DNA of 64,000 nt from [Bacillus] selenitireducens MLS10 (GTDB lineage Bacteria > Bacillota > Bacilli > Bacillales > Salisediminibacteriaceae). Shown here piece after piece: positions 46,601-56,393 of the stretch. The notes beneath the pieces were generated by a model. It ran no database searches and was not told where the DNA came from. It was given only the letters and a program-made list of their open reading frames with translations. A program made the translations under genes and the position numbers. Each line of letters opens with the position of its first letter. Within the stretch, counting starts at the first letter, position 1. The DNA lies in NCBI RefSeq assembly GCF_000093085.1, contig NC_014219.1:1728384-1792383 (forward strand). Direction: 5' to 3'.

Positions 46601-48778
46601 TTGACTGAAGACTATGTAACAAAAGCATCGCTGAAAGTGGACCGCCAATTTGCTGAATGGCTGGAACACTTACTAAAAAGAGCAGATTTGGACCCGGAAT
46701 CATTTTGGGAAGAGGCGGCTCTCTTCCTAAACAGGCACCATGCCACGAATGATGGATTACTCAGAGAAAGAAACGATTTTCAACTTATGCACGATCAATT
46801 GTCCTCCAATGAGACGGATAACCTTGATGAGTACCGCTCATTTTTAGCATCATCCGGCTATCTTGAGGAAAAACGTGACCGCGTGACCGTCCAGACGAAT
46901 AATCTCGATGACGAAATTTGCCGACAGGCGGGTCCGCAGTTAGTCGTACCGGTGAACAATGAACGCTATGCACTGAATGCAGCAAATGCGAGATGGGGAA
47001 GTTTATATGACTCCCTCTATGGAACAGACGTCATCCCGGAGACTGAGGGGCGTGACAAAGGATCTTCCTACAACCCGAAACGCGGAGATGCCGTCATTGC
47101 TTACAGCAAAGGACTGCTTGATGAATGGGTACCGCTCGAAGGTGCCAGTCACAAGGAAGTGGAAGGCTACCGAATCAATGACGGGGTATTAGAAGGCAGG
47201 GTGAATGACCGCTGGTTATCTCTTAAAGAGAAGGATCAGTTCGTCGGATACAGCGGTGATGACGAGAAGCCCGCATCCATCTTGCTTGTTCATCACCGCA
47301 TGCATATTGATTTATTATTCGATGAGGAACATCCGATCGGAAAGACAGATCCTGCTGGAATGAAAGATATTGAACTCGAAGGAGCAACAACGGTCATTGC
47401 GGATTTTGAAGATTCTGTTGCTGCGGTGGACGCGGAGGATAAGCGGGATGTCTATCAAAAATGGCACGAACTGATTGAAGGCTCACTCACTGCGGAATTT
47501 CAAAAGTTGGAGAAACGGATTATCCGAAGATTGAATGAGGACCGCCCCTATAAAGACAAACAGGGGAACCCGTTCCAAATGAAAGGGCGATCACTCCTCC
47601 TGGTCCGGAATGTCGGGCATTTGATGAGAACAGATCTGATTCGCTTTGAAGATGGGTCTGAGGCTTATGAGGGCATGATTGACGGACTGGTGACCGCTCT
47701 GATTGGTAAACTTGATATTGAAGGGAAAGGGAAGGTTCAAAATTCCCTCAGCGGCTCGATCTATATCGTAAAACCAAAAATGCATGGATCAAAAGAGGCA
47801 GCGTTCACGAATGCGCTTTTCACAGATATTGAAGATCTGTTAAAGCTTGAACGGCATACCATCAAAGTCGGGGTGATGGATGAAGAACGGCGAACGAGCC
47901 TCAACCTGACAAACTGCATCGAGGAAGTGAAAGACCGGATCTTTTTTATCAACACCGGTTTTCTCGACCGAACGGGAGATGAGATTCATACTTCTTTCAA
48001 ACTCGGGCCCATGATCCGAAAAGGCGATATGAAACATTCTGCATGGCTGACCGGGTATGAACGGTCGAACGTGCTTAACGGACTCAAGACGAAACTTCAT
48101 GAACAAGGACAGATTGGTAAAGGCATGTGGGCGATGCCCGATGAGATGAAGCAGATGGTGGATCAGAAAATCGGTCATTTGCATGCGGGTGGAAACACTG
48201 CCTGGGTACCGTCCCCTACCGCTGCTGTCTTACATGCCATACACTATCATCAGGCAGACATTGACTCGATTCAAGCTTCGCTCCTTGAATCTTTGGAAGA
48301 ACAGACAAATGAGATGCTGACGATACCGATTGAGAAAAAGCCTGCATGGACAGAAGACGAGATCCGGGAAGAATTGGAGAACAATGCCCAGGGGATTCTC
48401 GGCTATGTGGTGAGATGGGTGGAACATGGTGTCGGCTGTTCTAAAGTGCCGGATATTCACGGTACAGGGTTGATGGAGGACCGTGCGACGCTCAGAATCT
48501 CCAGCCAGCATATGGCGAACTGGCTTTATCACGGAATTGTGACGGAAGAACAGATTAAAAACGTGATGAAGAAGATGGCGAAACTGGTTGATCGTCAAAA
48601 TGAGGCGGATCCTGACTACAAGCCGATGAACGGCAGGTATGAGGAGTCAGAAGCGTTCCAGGCTGCACTCGAACTCGTCTTGAAAGGGCAGGATCAGCCG
48701 AGCGGCTATACAGAACCGATTTTGCACCGAAGAAGGAAGCAGTATAAACAAAAACAATCACAGGGAGTGAAGATGTAA
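46601..48778 (+). CDS. glcB: Malate synthase G
   Basis: 725 residues, the length of the monomeric G isoform, from a TTG with GGGAGG 8 nt upstream; an in-frame GTG lies inside that [32 protein letters not shown], and [14 protein letters not shown]-type (here [13 protein letters not shown]) segments hold the Mg2+ ligands and catalytic arginine. It condenses glyoxylate with acetyl-CoA to malate. The isocitrate lyase start codon overlaps its stop by one base, forming a complete glyoxylate shunt operon that lets the cell grow on acetate or fatty acids. aceB-type naming is also used; the length favours glcB. Confidence 0.92.
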   Translation: MTEDYVTKASLKVDRQFAEWLEHLLKRADLDPESFWEEAALFLNRHHATNDGLLRERNDFQLMHDQLSSNETDNLDEYRSFLASSGYLEEKRDRVTVQTNNLDDEICRQAGPQLVVPVNNERYALNAANARWGSLYDSLYGTDVIPETEGRDKGSSYNPKRGDAVIAYSKGLLDEWVPLEGASHKEVEGYRINDGVLEGRVNDRWLSLKEKDQFVGYSGDDEKPASILLVHHRMHIDLLFDEEHPIGKTDPAGMKDIELEGATTVIADFEDSVAAVDAEDKRDVYQKWHELIEGSLTAEFQKLEKRIIRRLNEDRPYKDKQGNPFQMKGRSLLLVRNVGHLMRTDLIRFEDGSEAYEGMIDGLVTALIGKLDIEGKGKVQNSLSGSIYIVKPKMHGSKEAAFTNALFTDIEDLLKLERHTIKVGVMDEERRTSLNLTNCIEEVKDRIFFINTGFLDRTGDEIHTSFKLGPMIRKGDMKHSAWLTGYERSNVLNGLKTKLHEQGQIGKGMWAMPDEMKQMVDQKIGHLHAGGNTAWVPSPTAAVLHAIHYHQADIDSIQASLLESLEEQTNEMLTIPIEKKPAWTEDEIREELENNAQGILGYVVRWVEHGVGCSKVPDIHGTGLMEDRATLRISSQHMANWLYHGIVTEEQIKNVMKKMAKLVDRQNEADPDYKPMNGRYEESEAFQAALELVLKGQDQPSGYTEPILHRRRKQYKQKQSQGVKM

Positions 48779-50061
48779 TGGGACAAAAAACAACGAAAAT
48801 GATGCTGAATGAATGGAAAACAGACCGGTTTAAAGGTGTTGAACGTCCATATACACCGGAGGACGTGCAAAAGCTGCAGGGTTCTCTTCATATCGAGCAC
48901 AGCATTGCAAGATACGGAGCAGATAAACTCTGGAAGCTGATGGAAGAGCGTCCATACGTCAAGGCTCTTGGCGCCTTGACAGGTAATCAGGCTATGCAGC
49001 AGGTCAAAGCCGGACTTGAAGCCATTTACCTCAGCGGTTGGCAGGTTGCAGCTGATGCGAATCTGTCTGGACAGATGTACCCGGATCAGAGCCTCTACCC
49101 GGCGAACTCGGTACCAAACGTCGTGAAGAAGATCAATCAGACGTTCCAGCGTGCCGATCAGATCCAACAGTCTGAAGGCGGAGGTGAAATCGATTACTTT
49201 GCACCGATTGTTGCGGATATGGAAGCAGGCTTTGGCGGACCATTGAATGTGTTTGAACTGACGAAATCGATGATCGAATCCGGTGCTGCCGGTGTACACC
49301 TCGAAGATCAGCTTTCTTCAGAGAAAAAATGCGGCCATTTGGGCGGTAAAGTTCTCCAGCCTACACAGGTTGCGGTAAGGAACCTGATATCTGCAAGACT
49401 CGCTGCAGATGTATGTGATGTACCGACAATCATTGTGGCAAGAACAGATGCCAATGCTGCCGATCTTCTGACGAGTGATGTGGACCCGTATGATCATGAG
49501 TTCCTCACGGGGGAACGGACGTCTGAAGGATTCTACCGGACGAAAGCGGGGATTGAACAGGCCATCTCCAGAGGGCTCGCTTATGCGCCTTATGCAGATC
49601 TGGTCTGGTGCGAGACGAGTGAGCCGAATCTTGAGGAAGCGCGCATGTTTGCTGAGGCAATCCACGAGAAATATCCGGATAAGAAACTGGCCTATAACTG
49701 CTCACCATCTTTTAACTGGAAGAAAAAATTGGATCAGGAGACCATTGCAAAATTCCAGGACGAACTGGGTCAAATGGGTTATGCGTTCCAGTTTGTTACC
49801 CTTGCCGGTTTCCATGCTCTGAACCACAGTATGTTCGAACTGGCACTGGATTATAAATCACGGGGGATGGCCGCATACTCAGAACTCCAGCAGGCTGAGT
49901 TTGATTCAGAAAAAGACGGCTACACGGCAACACGCCATCAGCGTGAAGTCGGGACAGGCTATTTTGATGAAGTCTCACAGGTTATTTCAGGGGGGACATC
50001 CTCGACATTGGCTCTCAGAGGGTCAACGGAAAGCGATCAGTTTACGAAATCACATGCTTAA
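48778..50061 (+). CDS. aceA: Isocitrate lyase
   Basis: 427 residues. The active-site loop [13 protein letters not shown] contains the catalytic Cys in [22 protein letters not shown] and YNCSPSFNW are conserved substrate and Mg2+ site segments. It splits isocitrate into glyoxylate and succinate. Its ATG overlaps the malate synthase TAA, with AGGGAGTGAAG as SD, so the two enzymes are produced together. A strong terminator follows. Confidence 0.95.
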   Translation: MGQKTTKMMLNEWKTDRFKGVERPYTPEDVQKLQGSLHIEHSIARYGADKLWKLMEERPYVKALGALTGNQAMQQVKAGLEAIYLSGWQVAADANLSGQMYPDQSLYPANSVPNVVKKINQTFQRADQIQQSEGGGEIDYFAPIVADMEAGFGGPLNVFELTKSMIESGAAGVHLEDQLSSEKKCGHLGGKVLQPTQVAVRNLISARLAADVCDVPTIIVARTDANAADLLTSDVDPYDHEFLTGERTSEGFYRTKAGIEQAISRGLAYAPYADLVWCETSEPNLEEARMFAEAIHEKYPDKKLAYNCSPSFNWKKKLDQETIAKFQDELGQMGYAFQFVTLAGFHALNHSMFELALDYKSRGMAAYSELQQAEFDSEKDGYTATRHQREVGTGYFDEVSQVISGGTSSTLALRGSTESDQFTKSHA

Positions 50062-50065
50062 TAAG

Positions 50066-50104
50066 GCCGAGGTCACCGGATCGATTCCGGTGGCCTCTTT
50101 TTTC
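50066..50104 (+). terminator. Terminator after aceA
   Basis: GAGGTCACCGGA and TCCGGTGGCCTC arms (one mismatch) followed by six T's. Confidence 0.88.
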
Positions 50105-50190
50105 GACAGTGACACCCTTTAGCTGCTTCTTCTGGATACGTTTTCTCTTATGAAGATCCGGGTATCGGAAAATGTGAAGGGGGAATGGCC

Positions 50191-51711
50191 ATGTATAAAA
50201 AAATAAGTGACTCGATCGTATTTATTATATCCGCAGTGATTGTCTCAGCGATCGTAGCCTGGGGATTCTTCGCTCCGGAGCATTTGGATACATATTCAGG
50301 AAACGCCATGGCTTACATGATTGAATCGTTCGGCTGGTTTTATGTCTCAGCGACAGCCCTGTTTATTTTGTTTTGTCTTTTTCTCGGTTTTGGTCCTTAC
50401 CGCCATATGAAACTGGGGACAAAAGAAGAAAAGCCGGAATACACCTACTTCACATGGCTTGGTATGCTGTTTGCTGCCGGAATGGGTGTTGGTCTTGTCT
50501 TCTGGGGAGTTGGTGAACCGTTGTCTCACTTTCACAGCCCTGTCAACGGTGCAGAACAAGGCACTCAGGAAGCCGCAGAGGAAGGACTGTTATACGGTGT
50601 TTTTCATTGGGGTGTGCACCCTTGGGCCGTCTATGCAATTGTCGCGCTTGGACTGGCCTTTGCCAAGTTCCGAAAAAACCTGCCTGGCCTTGTCAGCTCA
50701 GCTTTCTATCCGTTGATCGGAGACGGGATCTATAAATGGCCCGGAAAGACGATTGATACCATTGTCATCATTGCCACGACTGTAGGCATCGCCACGTCAT
50801 TTGGGATGAGCACGATGCAGGTGGGGAGCGGATTGAGTCAGCTGTTTAATCTGGAGACGACCATCACAATGTACATGGTGATTATCGTGGCAGTGACAGT
50901 GGTTTTCCTCTTTTCCGTCATGTCCGGATTAAACAAGGGGATGCGGTATTTGAGTATTTCCAATCTTGGACTAGCAGGGGTTTTGCTTCTTGTTGCGATC
51001 GCCGTCGGGCCGACAGTATTTGTGTTTGAACACATCATTTTGACTGCAGGACAGTATGTAACACAGTTACCATCGCTCAGTTTTGATACCACTCCATATA
51101 CGGATAATGAATGGATGGGAGAGTGGACGCTGTTCTATTGGGCATGGGTGATTTCATGGAGTCCGTTTGTCGGAACGTTTATCGCAAGGGTTTCGAGGGG
51201 AAGGACACTGCAGGAATTTATCATTGGCGTATTGTTTGTTCCCACGTTGATTACGATCGTCTGGTTTGTGACATTTGGTGGTGCCGGGATCTATTTTGAT
51301 ATGCATGCAGGCACAGATATTGCTTCTGTGGTGTCTGACACGCCGGAAGCTGGGTTATTTCTGGTGCTTGAACAGTTCCCGTTTGATTTGATTCTCAGCC
51401 TGGCCGCACTCGTGTTAATTTCAATTTTTTTCATTACTTCTGCAAATTCGGCGACGTATGTGCTGGGTGTATTTTCGTCATCAGGAAATCTCGATCCGAA
51501 TAAAAAGGTTCTTTTGGTATGGGGACTGTTAATTTCATCGATTGCAGCTGTGCTGCTTGCAAGCGGTGGTCTTGACGGGATGCAGGCTGTAGCAACTATC
51601 ATTGCTTTTCCCTTTACAATATTGATGCTTCTGATGATGTTAGCCGTATACAAATCTCTCCATAAGGAGGGGATTGAAAAGCATCAGATCGAAGAAAAAG
51701 AAGACTGGTAA
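50191..51711 (+). CDS. BCCT-family betaine transporter
   Basis: 506 residues, about twelve membrane helices. The start is the ATG with GAAGGGGGA seven bases upstream; another ATG two codons earlier touches the SD. AAGMGVGLVFWGVGEPLSHF is the glycine-rich helix and FYWAWVISWSPFVGTFIARVSRGR the tryptophan-rich substrate helix of the betaine/choline/carnitine family. It resembles OpuD-type glycine betaine uptake systems and probably serves osmoprotection. The C-terminal tail (KSLHKEGIEKHQIEEKEDW) is short and charged, as used for osmosensing in some members. Exact substrate is not determined. Confidence 0.9.
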   Translation: MYKKISDSIVFIISAVIVSAIVAWGFFAPEHLDTYSGNAMAYMIESFGWFYVSATALFILFCLFLGFGPYRHMKLGTKEEKPEYTYFTWLGMLFAAGMGVGLVFWGVGEPLSHFHSPVNGAEQGTQEAAEEGLLYGVFHWGVHPWAVYAIVALGLAFAKFRKNLPGLVSSAFYPLIGDGIYKWPGKTIDTIVIIATTVGIATSFGMSTMQVGSGLSQLFNLETTITMYMVIIVAVTVVFLFSVMSGLNKGMRYLSISNLGLAGVLLLVAIAVGPTVFVFEHIILTAGQYVTQLPSLSFDTTPYTDNEWMGEWTLFYWAWVISWSPFVGTFIARVSRGRTLQEFIIGVLFVPTLITIVWFVTFGGAGIYFDMHAGTDIASVVSDTPEAGLFLVLEQFPFDLILSLAALVLISIFFITSANSATYVLGVFSSSGNLDPNKKVLLVWGLLISSIAAVLLASGGLDGMQAVATIIAFPFTILMLLMMLAVYKSLHKEGIEKHQIEEKEDW

Positions 51712-51759
51712 GAGACTCCCGAATTCATAAGATGTAAGTTTTTGATCAGTAAAGAGCTG

Positions 51760-51790
51760 AACCGGCCCATCATGCATGGACCGGTTTTTT
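51760..51790 (+). terminator. Terminator after the BCCT gene
   Basis: AACCGGCCCAT and ATGGACCGGTT arms (one mismatch) followed by six T's. Confidence 0.85.
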
Positions 51791-51816
51791 AGTGGAGCTT
51801 TTTTTGTTGGTACCCG

Positions 51817-51842
51817 TGTTACTTTTTCGGTTTGGATACGTC
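51817..51842 (+). promoter_or_regulatory. ECF-type promoter of the sigma factor gene
   Basis: TGTTAC (51817-51822), exactly 16 nt, then CGTC (51839-51842). This approximates the TGAAAC-N16-CGTC architecture of Bacillus ECF sigma promoters and suggests that the sigma factor transcribes its own operon. Confidence 0.6.
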
Positions 51843-51870
51843 TAATATAGTAAGCAGGGAGGTGAGGCGC

Positions 51871-52425
51871 TTGCAAGAGGATGAACTCATTGAAAGTGCA
51901 CTCTCGGGAAACGAATTTGCATTACGGCGTCTGCATGATGCATACATTACCGGTGTGTTTAACTACGTGATCGCCCAGACGCAGAATCGCCAGGATGCAG
52001 AAGAACTGATTCAGGATATCTTTTATAAAGTCGCAAGAAATCTCGATACGTTTCAAAGAGATTCGGGTTTTAAGACTTGGGTATTCGCAATTGCGAGGAA
52101 CACCGTACTCGATTACCACCGAACCGCGACGAAACGAAAACGCCATGTGTTGATGGATTCGGAAGAACTCGTAAGGATGATGCCGGTGACAGATTCTGCA
52201 GAAGAAGAGATGATAAAAGCGGACGAGATGCAGGAAGTGATGGCTATGATTGCATCATTACCGGAAGCATACAGCACGGTTCTTCACCTGAGAATCATTG
52301 AAGATTTCTCAGTAAAAGAGACGGCGGCCATTATGAAGAAATCTCCGCTTGCGGTGAAGGCGTTACTCTACAGAGCGAGAAAAGCACTTGCCTCGAATTA
52401 TGAAAGAGAGGTGATGAATGAATGA
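51871..52425 (+). CDS. ECF-type RNA polymerase sigma factor
   Basis: 184 residues from a TTG with GGGAGG eight bases upstream. Region 2 covers about residues 10-80 (DAEELIQDIFYKVARNLDTF, SGFKTWVFAIARNTVLDYHR) and region 4 about 125-175 (SLPEAYSTVLHLRIIEDFSVKETAAIMKKSPLAVKALLYRARK). It belongs with the small ECF sigmas of Bacillus that respond to cell envelope stress. The stop overlaps the next start (ATGA), and the next gene encodes a membrane protein that should be its anti-sigma factor. An ECF-like promoter precedes it. Confidence 0.88.
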   Translation: MQEDELIESALSGNEFALRRLHDAYITGVFNYVIAQTQNRQDAEELIQDIFYKVARNLDTFQRDSGFKTWVFAIARNTVLDYHRTATKRKRHVLMDSEELVRMMPVTDSAEEEMIKADEMQEVMAMIASLPEAYSTVLHLRIIEDFSVKETAAIMKKSPLAVKALLYRARKALASNYEREVMNE

Positions 52426-53324
52426 AGAGAAACCAGGATGAATCCACCGAGAAGCTCATCAGGAACATGCGACTGTCCCCATCCAAAAAAGCAAAAGAGG
52501 CAAGTTTTTCAATGATGAGGAAAGGACTGAGTGAGATGAACAATGAACGGGGAGATTCAGTTGAAATGAACAATCGGAAAAACCGTCAAACATGGAATGC
52601 CCGTCTTGCATTCATCGCAGCTGCGGCAATTCTCTTCTTGCTGCTCATAAACATGGATTTCCTGTCTCCTGCTGATGATAATCAGGCGGACGAAGAGCAT
52701 CAGAATCAGGCGGCTGAAAACGTGAATCAGGAGAACGGCGAGGATGCGGATCCTGAAGGGGATGTCAATGACGCGCAGAACGAAGGGGATGCGGAATCAA
52801 TACCAGATGAAGAGAATGAGCAAAACGAAGGAAGTGATCGACCTCCAGTCAAATCCATTACTACCTATCCGGAAGGCGGAGAACGGACCAGAGACTATCA
52901 GCTTCTTGATGAGGGCGTATTGCCTTTCACTACCTACGTGCGGGAAGAGTGGACCGTCAATGTACTTGAAAATGCCGGAGTGAGGGTGGACCTCGTTCCT
53001 GATGAGAATGACTATGATTTCGGGAGGATCACAATACGGATTGGTGATGAAGAGGCCGATGAAAAGCAATTTTCGGACGAGATGGCAGATTATCTTGGTG
53101 CATTCGAAGAAGTTGAGGCGTATGAACCTGAGGAGGGCATGCCTTTTTACGAATGGCTGACAGAAGGATACAGATACCTGGATGTTCAGGCAGATACTGC
53201 AGGGTACAGCTACCTCCTTCATCATGACGAGGTATGGATCTGGCTTGATTCATCACACAGGCTGGAGTTTCAGGAAGGCTGGTTTGATGATGATATCTTT
53301 TCAAGAGAACTTCAATGGCGCTGA
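52422..53324 (+). CDS. Membrane anti-sigma-like protein
   Basis: 300 residues. A cytoplasmic N-terminus of about 63 residues rich in charged helices (the likely sigma-binding part) precedes one membrane helix (LAFIAAAAILFLLLINM, about 64-80). A long, extremely acidic, Asn/Glu/Asp-rich linker (about 85-140) follows, then an external domain (about 145-300) with no family that I recognise. Its start overlaps the sigma stop codon, typical for sigma/anti-sigma pairs. No zinc-binding HxxxCxxC motif is seen, so it is not a classical ZAS anti-sigma. The role is inferred from context and topology. Confidence 0.7.
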   Translation: MKRNQDESTEKLIRNMRLSPSKKAKEASFSMMRKGLSEMNNERGDSVEMNNRKNRQTWNARLAFIAAAAILFLLLINMDFLSPADDNQADEEHQNQAAENVNQENGEDADPEGDVNDAQNEGDAESIPDEENEQNEGSDRPPVKSITTYPEGGERTRDYQLLDEGVLPFTTYVREEWTVNVLENAGVRVDLVPDENDYDFGRITIRIGDEEADEKQFSDEMADYLGAFEEVEAYEPEEGMPFYEWLTEGYRYLDVQADTAGYSYLLHHDEVWIWLDSSHRLEFQEGWFDDDIFSRELQWR

Positions 53325-53344
53325 ATTCCAGCGCCTTTCTTTCT
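53317..53344 (+). terminator. Terminator of the sigma operon
   Basis: GGCGCTG-AATTC-CAGCGCC overlaps the stop codon and is followed by TTTCTTTCT. Confidence 0.75.
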
Positions 53345-53421
53345 GATTGCTATTTGATGGTGATGATGGTATTCTAAACTCGTTGTATTGCAATGGAGAG
53401 CGTCATAACGGGGTGAATAGA

Positions 53422-53610
53422 ATGAGCTATCAACGTCCTAGATGGATCTATTGGAATAAAGTGTTTCCAAGCCGTTTTCAGGCGGGCTGCATGAAGGCGA
53501 AAATTGAAGATAACTGGATTAACGGCTATGAAGCGGGTCCTTTAGTGGAGATCCGCAAGCTGAATGAACGAAAATATGTCGTCCGCTATACATTTGACGA
53601 AACAATTTAA
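53422..53610 (+). CDS. Small basic protein of unknown function
   Basis: 62 residues, ATG preceded by GGGGTG. Aromatic-rich N-terminus (MSYQRPRWIYWNKVF) and a beta-strand-like C-terminus (VEIRKLNERKYVVRYTF). No membrane helix and a single cysteine. It stands alone between the sigma operon and tRNA-Val. Not a family that I can name. Confidence 0.55.
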   Translation: MSYQRPRWIYWNKVFPSRFQAGCMKAKIEDNWINGYEAGPLVEIRKLNERKYVVRYTFDETI

Positions 53611-53688
53611 TGAATATACTTGACGAATGTTTATTTTTCAAGTATATTAATAAATGTCGCTGAAACATTACGTATAACAGTAAACAGC

Positions 53689-53763
53689 GGGCTGTTAGCT
53701 CAGCGGGAGAGCACTTGGTCGACAACCAAGGGGTCACTGGTTCGATCCCAGTACAGCCCACCA
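53689..53763 (+). tRNA. tRNA-Val (GAC)
   Basis: A complete 75-nt cloverleaf with encoded CCA. The acceptor stem GGGCTGT/ACAGCCC is perfect, as are the D stem GCTC/GAGC, the anticodon stem CTTGG/CCAAG and the T stem ACTGG/CCAGT with loop TTCGATC. The seven-base anticodon loop is TCGACAA, giving anticodon GAC (53721-53723), which reads valine codons GUC and GUU. The base before the anticodon is C instead of the nearly universal U33. Discriminator A fits valine. Confidence 0.88.
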
Positions 53764-53773
53764 TGACGATTAC

Positions 53774-53807
53774 CCAACCCTCCGGAACAAAACCGGCGGG
53801 TTTTTTA
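53774..53807 (+). terminator. Terminator after tRNA-Val
   Basis: AACCCTCCGG pairs with CCGGCGGGTT (one mismatch) and six T's follow. Confidence 0.85.
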
Positions 53808-53847
53808 TGTATGTATCTATCCCCTTAAGAGAAAGGAGTCTCTTGTC

Positions 53848-54018
53848 ATGGATGAGATGATGAAGCTCTATATGATCGAGCAAATCCGAAATAATCTGGC
53901 TTCCGATGGCGTGCGGATTGACCGGGATGATGAGAAGAAAATGAAAGAATTTCTTGATCGTGACATGAGCATTGATGAGTTGATCGACTATTTTAAATCG
54001 AAAGACGGGGATCAGTGA
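53848..54018 (+). CDS. Small acidic protein of unknown function
   Basis: 56 residues, ATG preceded by AAAGGAG. Helical and charged: MDEMMKLYMIEQIRNNL, then KKMKEFLDRDMSIDELIDYF. No membrane helix or cysteine. It ends 21 nt before the MATE gene and probably shares its transcript. It is too short for a confident family call; the second half resembles short DNA- or protein-binding helical antitoxin-type proteins only in a general way. Confidence 0.55.
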   Translation: MDEMMKLYMIEQIRNNLASDGVRIDRDDEKKMKEFLDRDMSIDELIDYFKSKDGDQ

Positions 54019-54039
54019 CAGGAAAGGAGGAATCGATTG

Positions 54040-55410
54040 ATGTTTCATGCGGATTCCTTTAAAGAAAAGCTTAGGTTGTTTGTCATGATCCTGTGGCCAA
54101 TTATGCTGACGCAGGTGATGATGTTTTCGATGAATATCGTCGATACGATGATGGCCGGCCGGGCCGGCACCAACGATCTTGCCGGGGTGGCAATCGGAGG
54201 AAGCCTGTGGATGCCGGTATTTACCGGGATGAATGGTATTCTTTTGTCGACATCTACGATTATCGCTCACCTGATGGGAAAGAAGTAGTCCGGGCATGTT
54301 CATCATGCAGTCATGCAGGCGCTGTATCTTGCTGTTATGCTCACGGTTTTTGTCATCGCTTTTGGAGCGTTGGTTTTGGATCCGGTCATTTCCCTGATGT
54401 CATTGGATGACTCCGTACATATTGTATCGTTTCATTATCTTGTTGGGATGTCATTTGGTATTTTGCCTCTGTTTTTATTTACCGTACTGCGGTATTTTTT
54501 TGACGGACAGGGTTTCACAAGGATTACGATGCACATTCTCTTTTTGACACTGCCGGTGAATTTCTTTTTTAATTATGTCCTCATCTTTGGTCAGTTAGGG
54601 TTTCCCCAGCTTGGAGGGATCGGGGCAGGTTATGCAACAGCCATTACATATTGGTTTATGTTCATTGCCGGGATCGTGATGACCTTTAAGGTGGAAACAG
54701 TCAGAAGATATAAACTGTTTGTCCGGTGGGTCAAACCTTCCTGGAAAGCATTCAGGGAGCAGTTATCGATTGGTGTGCCAATGGGACTTTCTCTGTTTTT
54801 TGAAGCCAGTATTTTTGCAGTCGTCACATTGCTGATTGGTGTGATGTTCTCAACAGTAACGATCGCTGCCAATCAGGTTGTATTGAATTTCACTTCTTTG
54901 TTGTTCATGGTGCCTCTCAGTATATCAATGGCACTGACTATTGTTGTCGGTTTTTCGGTGGGAGGAAACCGGATCCGCGCTGCCAAGGCGTACAGTTGGA
55001 TTGGCGTTGCAGGCGGAACTGGTTTTTTAATGATTGGCGCTGTGTTTTTATTTTTCTTCAGAGAACAGATTGCCTATCTCTACACAGATAATGCGGAAGT
55101 GGTCTCCATTGCGATGGTGCTGTTCATCATTGCAATCATTTACCAGATTTCAGATGCCTTGCAATCGAGTCTTCAGGGAGTCTTGCGAGGTTATAAAGAT
55201 GTCACTTTGCCATTTTACATTGCATTTGTATCCTACTGGCTCATTGGTCTTCCAATCGGATACGCTTTGGCGGCATGGACGGAGCTCGGACCTGTCGGAT
55301 TTTGGATCGGCATTACACTTGGTCTGACGAGTGCGGCAGCGGGTTTCTATTTTCGTCTTCGTATTTTGCTTCGGCGCTATCCGGACGAGGACACTGGACC
55401 ATCGCAGTAG
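54040..55410 (+). pseudogene. MATE-family efflux transporter with in-frame amber codon
   Basis: From the ATG behind GGAAAGGAGG the frame gives a 456-residue MATE transporter with about twelve membrane helices, but codon 83 is TAG (54286-54288). Sequence before (MNIVDTMMAGRAGTNDLAGVAIGGSLWMP) and after (HHAVMQALYLAVML) is normal for the family and in the same frame, so a glutamine or similar codon has probably become TAG. MATE proteins export drugs or cations using Na+ or H+ gradients. Unless the codon is suppressed, only a useless fragment is made. A sequencing error is possible. Confidence 0.85.
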
Positions 55411-55535
55411 AAACGGGCTACCTCATCATCTGAATCTTTTGCGCATCCAAAGCAGCGGAAACAGTGTCAAATCCTCACAACTGCCAGGTTGTTTTGTTAT
55501 AATGAAGGAATAATCAACTGAAACGAGGTGCAGAG

Positions 55536-56378
55536 ATGACAATTGCAATAGATTCAACAACAACTTTGAAGAATGGTGTAGAAATGCCGCGGTTTGGACT
55601 GGGTGTCTATAAATCCGAGGCTGGAGAAGAAGTGGAGACGGCCGTAAAGACAGCTATTCAGACAGGCTACAGAATGATTGATACAGCTTCGTTCTATAAG
55701 AACGAAGAAAGTGTCGGAAAAGCCATCAGAGAATCCGGGGTTTCAAGAGATGATTTGTTTATCACGACGAAGGTCTGGAATGATGAACAGGGTTATGACG
55801 AAACCAAGGAAGCCTTTGAGCGAAGCAGATCTCGACTTGGCCTTGAGGTGATTGATTTGTATTTAATCCACTGGCCGGTAACAGAGACCTTCGAGGACAC
55901 CTGGCGTGCGATGGAAACGCTCTATGAAGAAGGGAAAGTCAGGGCAATCGGTGTCAGCAATTTTCATAAACAGCATATCGAAACACTGATGCAGACATGC
56001 AGGGTAGAGCCGATGGTCAATCAGGTTGAACTTCATCCTTGGCTCAGCCAAAAGGATTTGCACCACTATTGTCAGACAAAGGGGATCCAGATAGAAGCAT
56101 GGAGTCCGCTAGCAAGGGGGGGGAAATTTGGCGACCCCTTTATGAAAGAAATTGCAGGACGTCACGGAAAAACAGAAGCGCAGGTGATTCTCAGGTGGAT
56201 GCTTCAAAAAGAGATCGTAACAATTCCTAAATCAGTTACAGTTAGCCGTATTCAGGAAAATGCGGATCTGTTTGATTTTGATTTGAGTTCAGAGGAAGTC
56301 AGTGCCATTGATCAATTGGATGCAAATGAACGTATTGGTAAAAATCCGGATTATATCGATGAACTGACTTTTGAATGA
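55536..56378 (+). CDS. Aldo/keto reductase
   Basis: 280 residues, TIM-barrel AKR of the AKR5 type (like YvgN and YtbE of B. subtilis). The catalytic tetrad is visible: Asp in MIDTA, Tyr in SFYKNEE, Lys in FITTKVW and His in LIHWP. IPKSVTVSRIQENADLFDF is the NADPH-binding end. It reduces aldehydes such as methylglyoxal or other carbonyls. Start ATG follows ACGAGGTG. A TATAAT (about 55496-55501) lies upstream with an inverted repeat ACAAC/GTTGT just before it. The next small gene follows 15 nt downstream. Confidence 0.92.
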   Translation: MTIAIDSTTTLKNGVEMPRFGLGVYKSEAGEEVETAVKTAIQTGYRMIDTASFYKNEESVGKAIRESGVSRDDLFITTKVWNDEQGYDETKEAFERSRSRLGLEVIDLYLIHWPVTETFEDTWRAMETLYEEGKVRAIGVSNFHKQHIETLMQTCRVEPMVNQVELHPWLSQKDLHHYCQTKGIQIEAWSPLARGGKFGDPFMKEIAGRHGKTEAQVILRWMLQKEIVTIPKSVTVSRIQENADLFDFDLSSEEVSAIDQLDANERIGKNPDYIDELTFE

Positions 56379-56393
56379 TGGGGGCAGGCGTTT

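Noticed and set aside
53770-54306. 178-codon minus-strand frame opposite the small gene and the MATE start
   Set aside because: It is antisense to two plus-strand genes with good SDs and has no recognisable domain or SD of its own.
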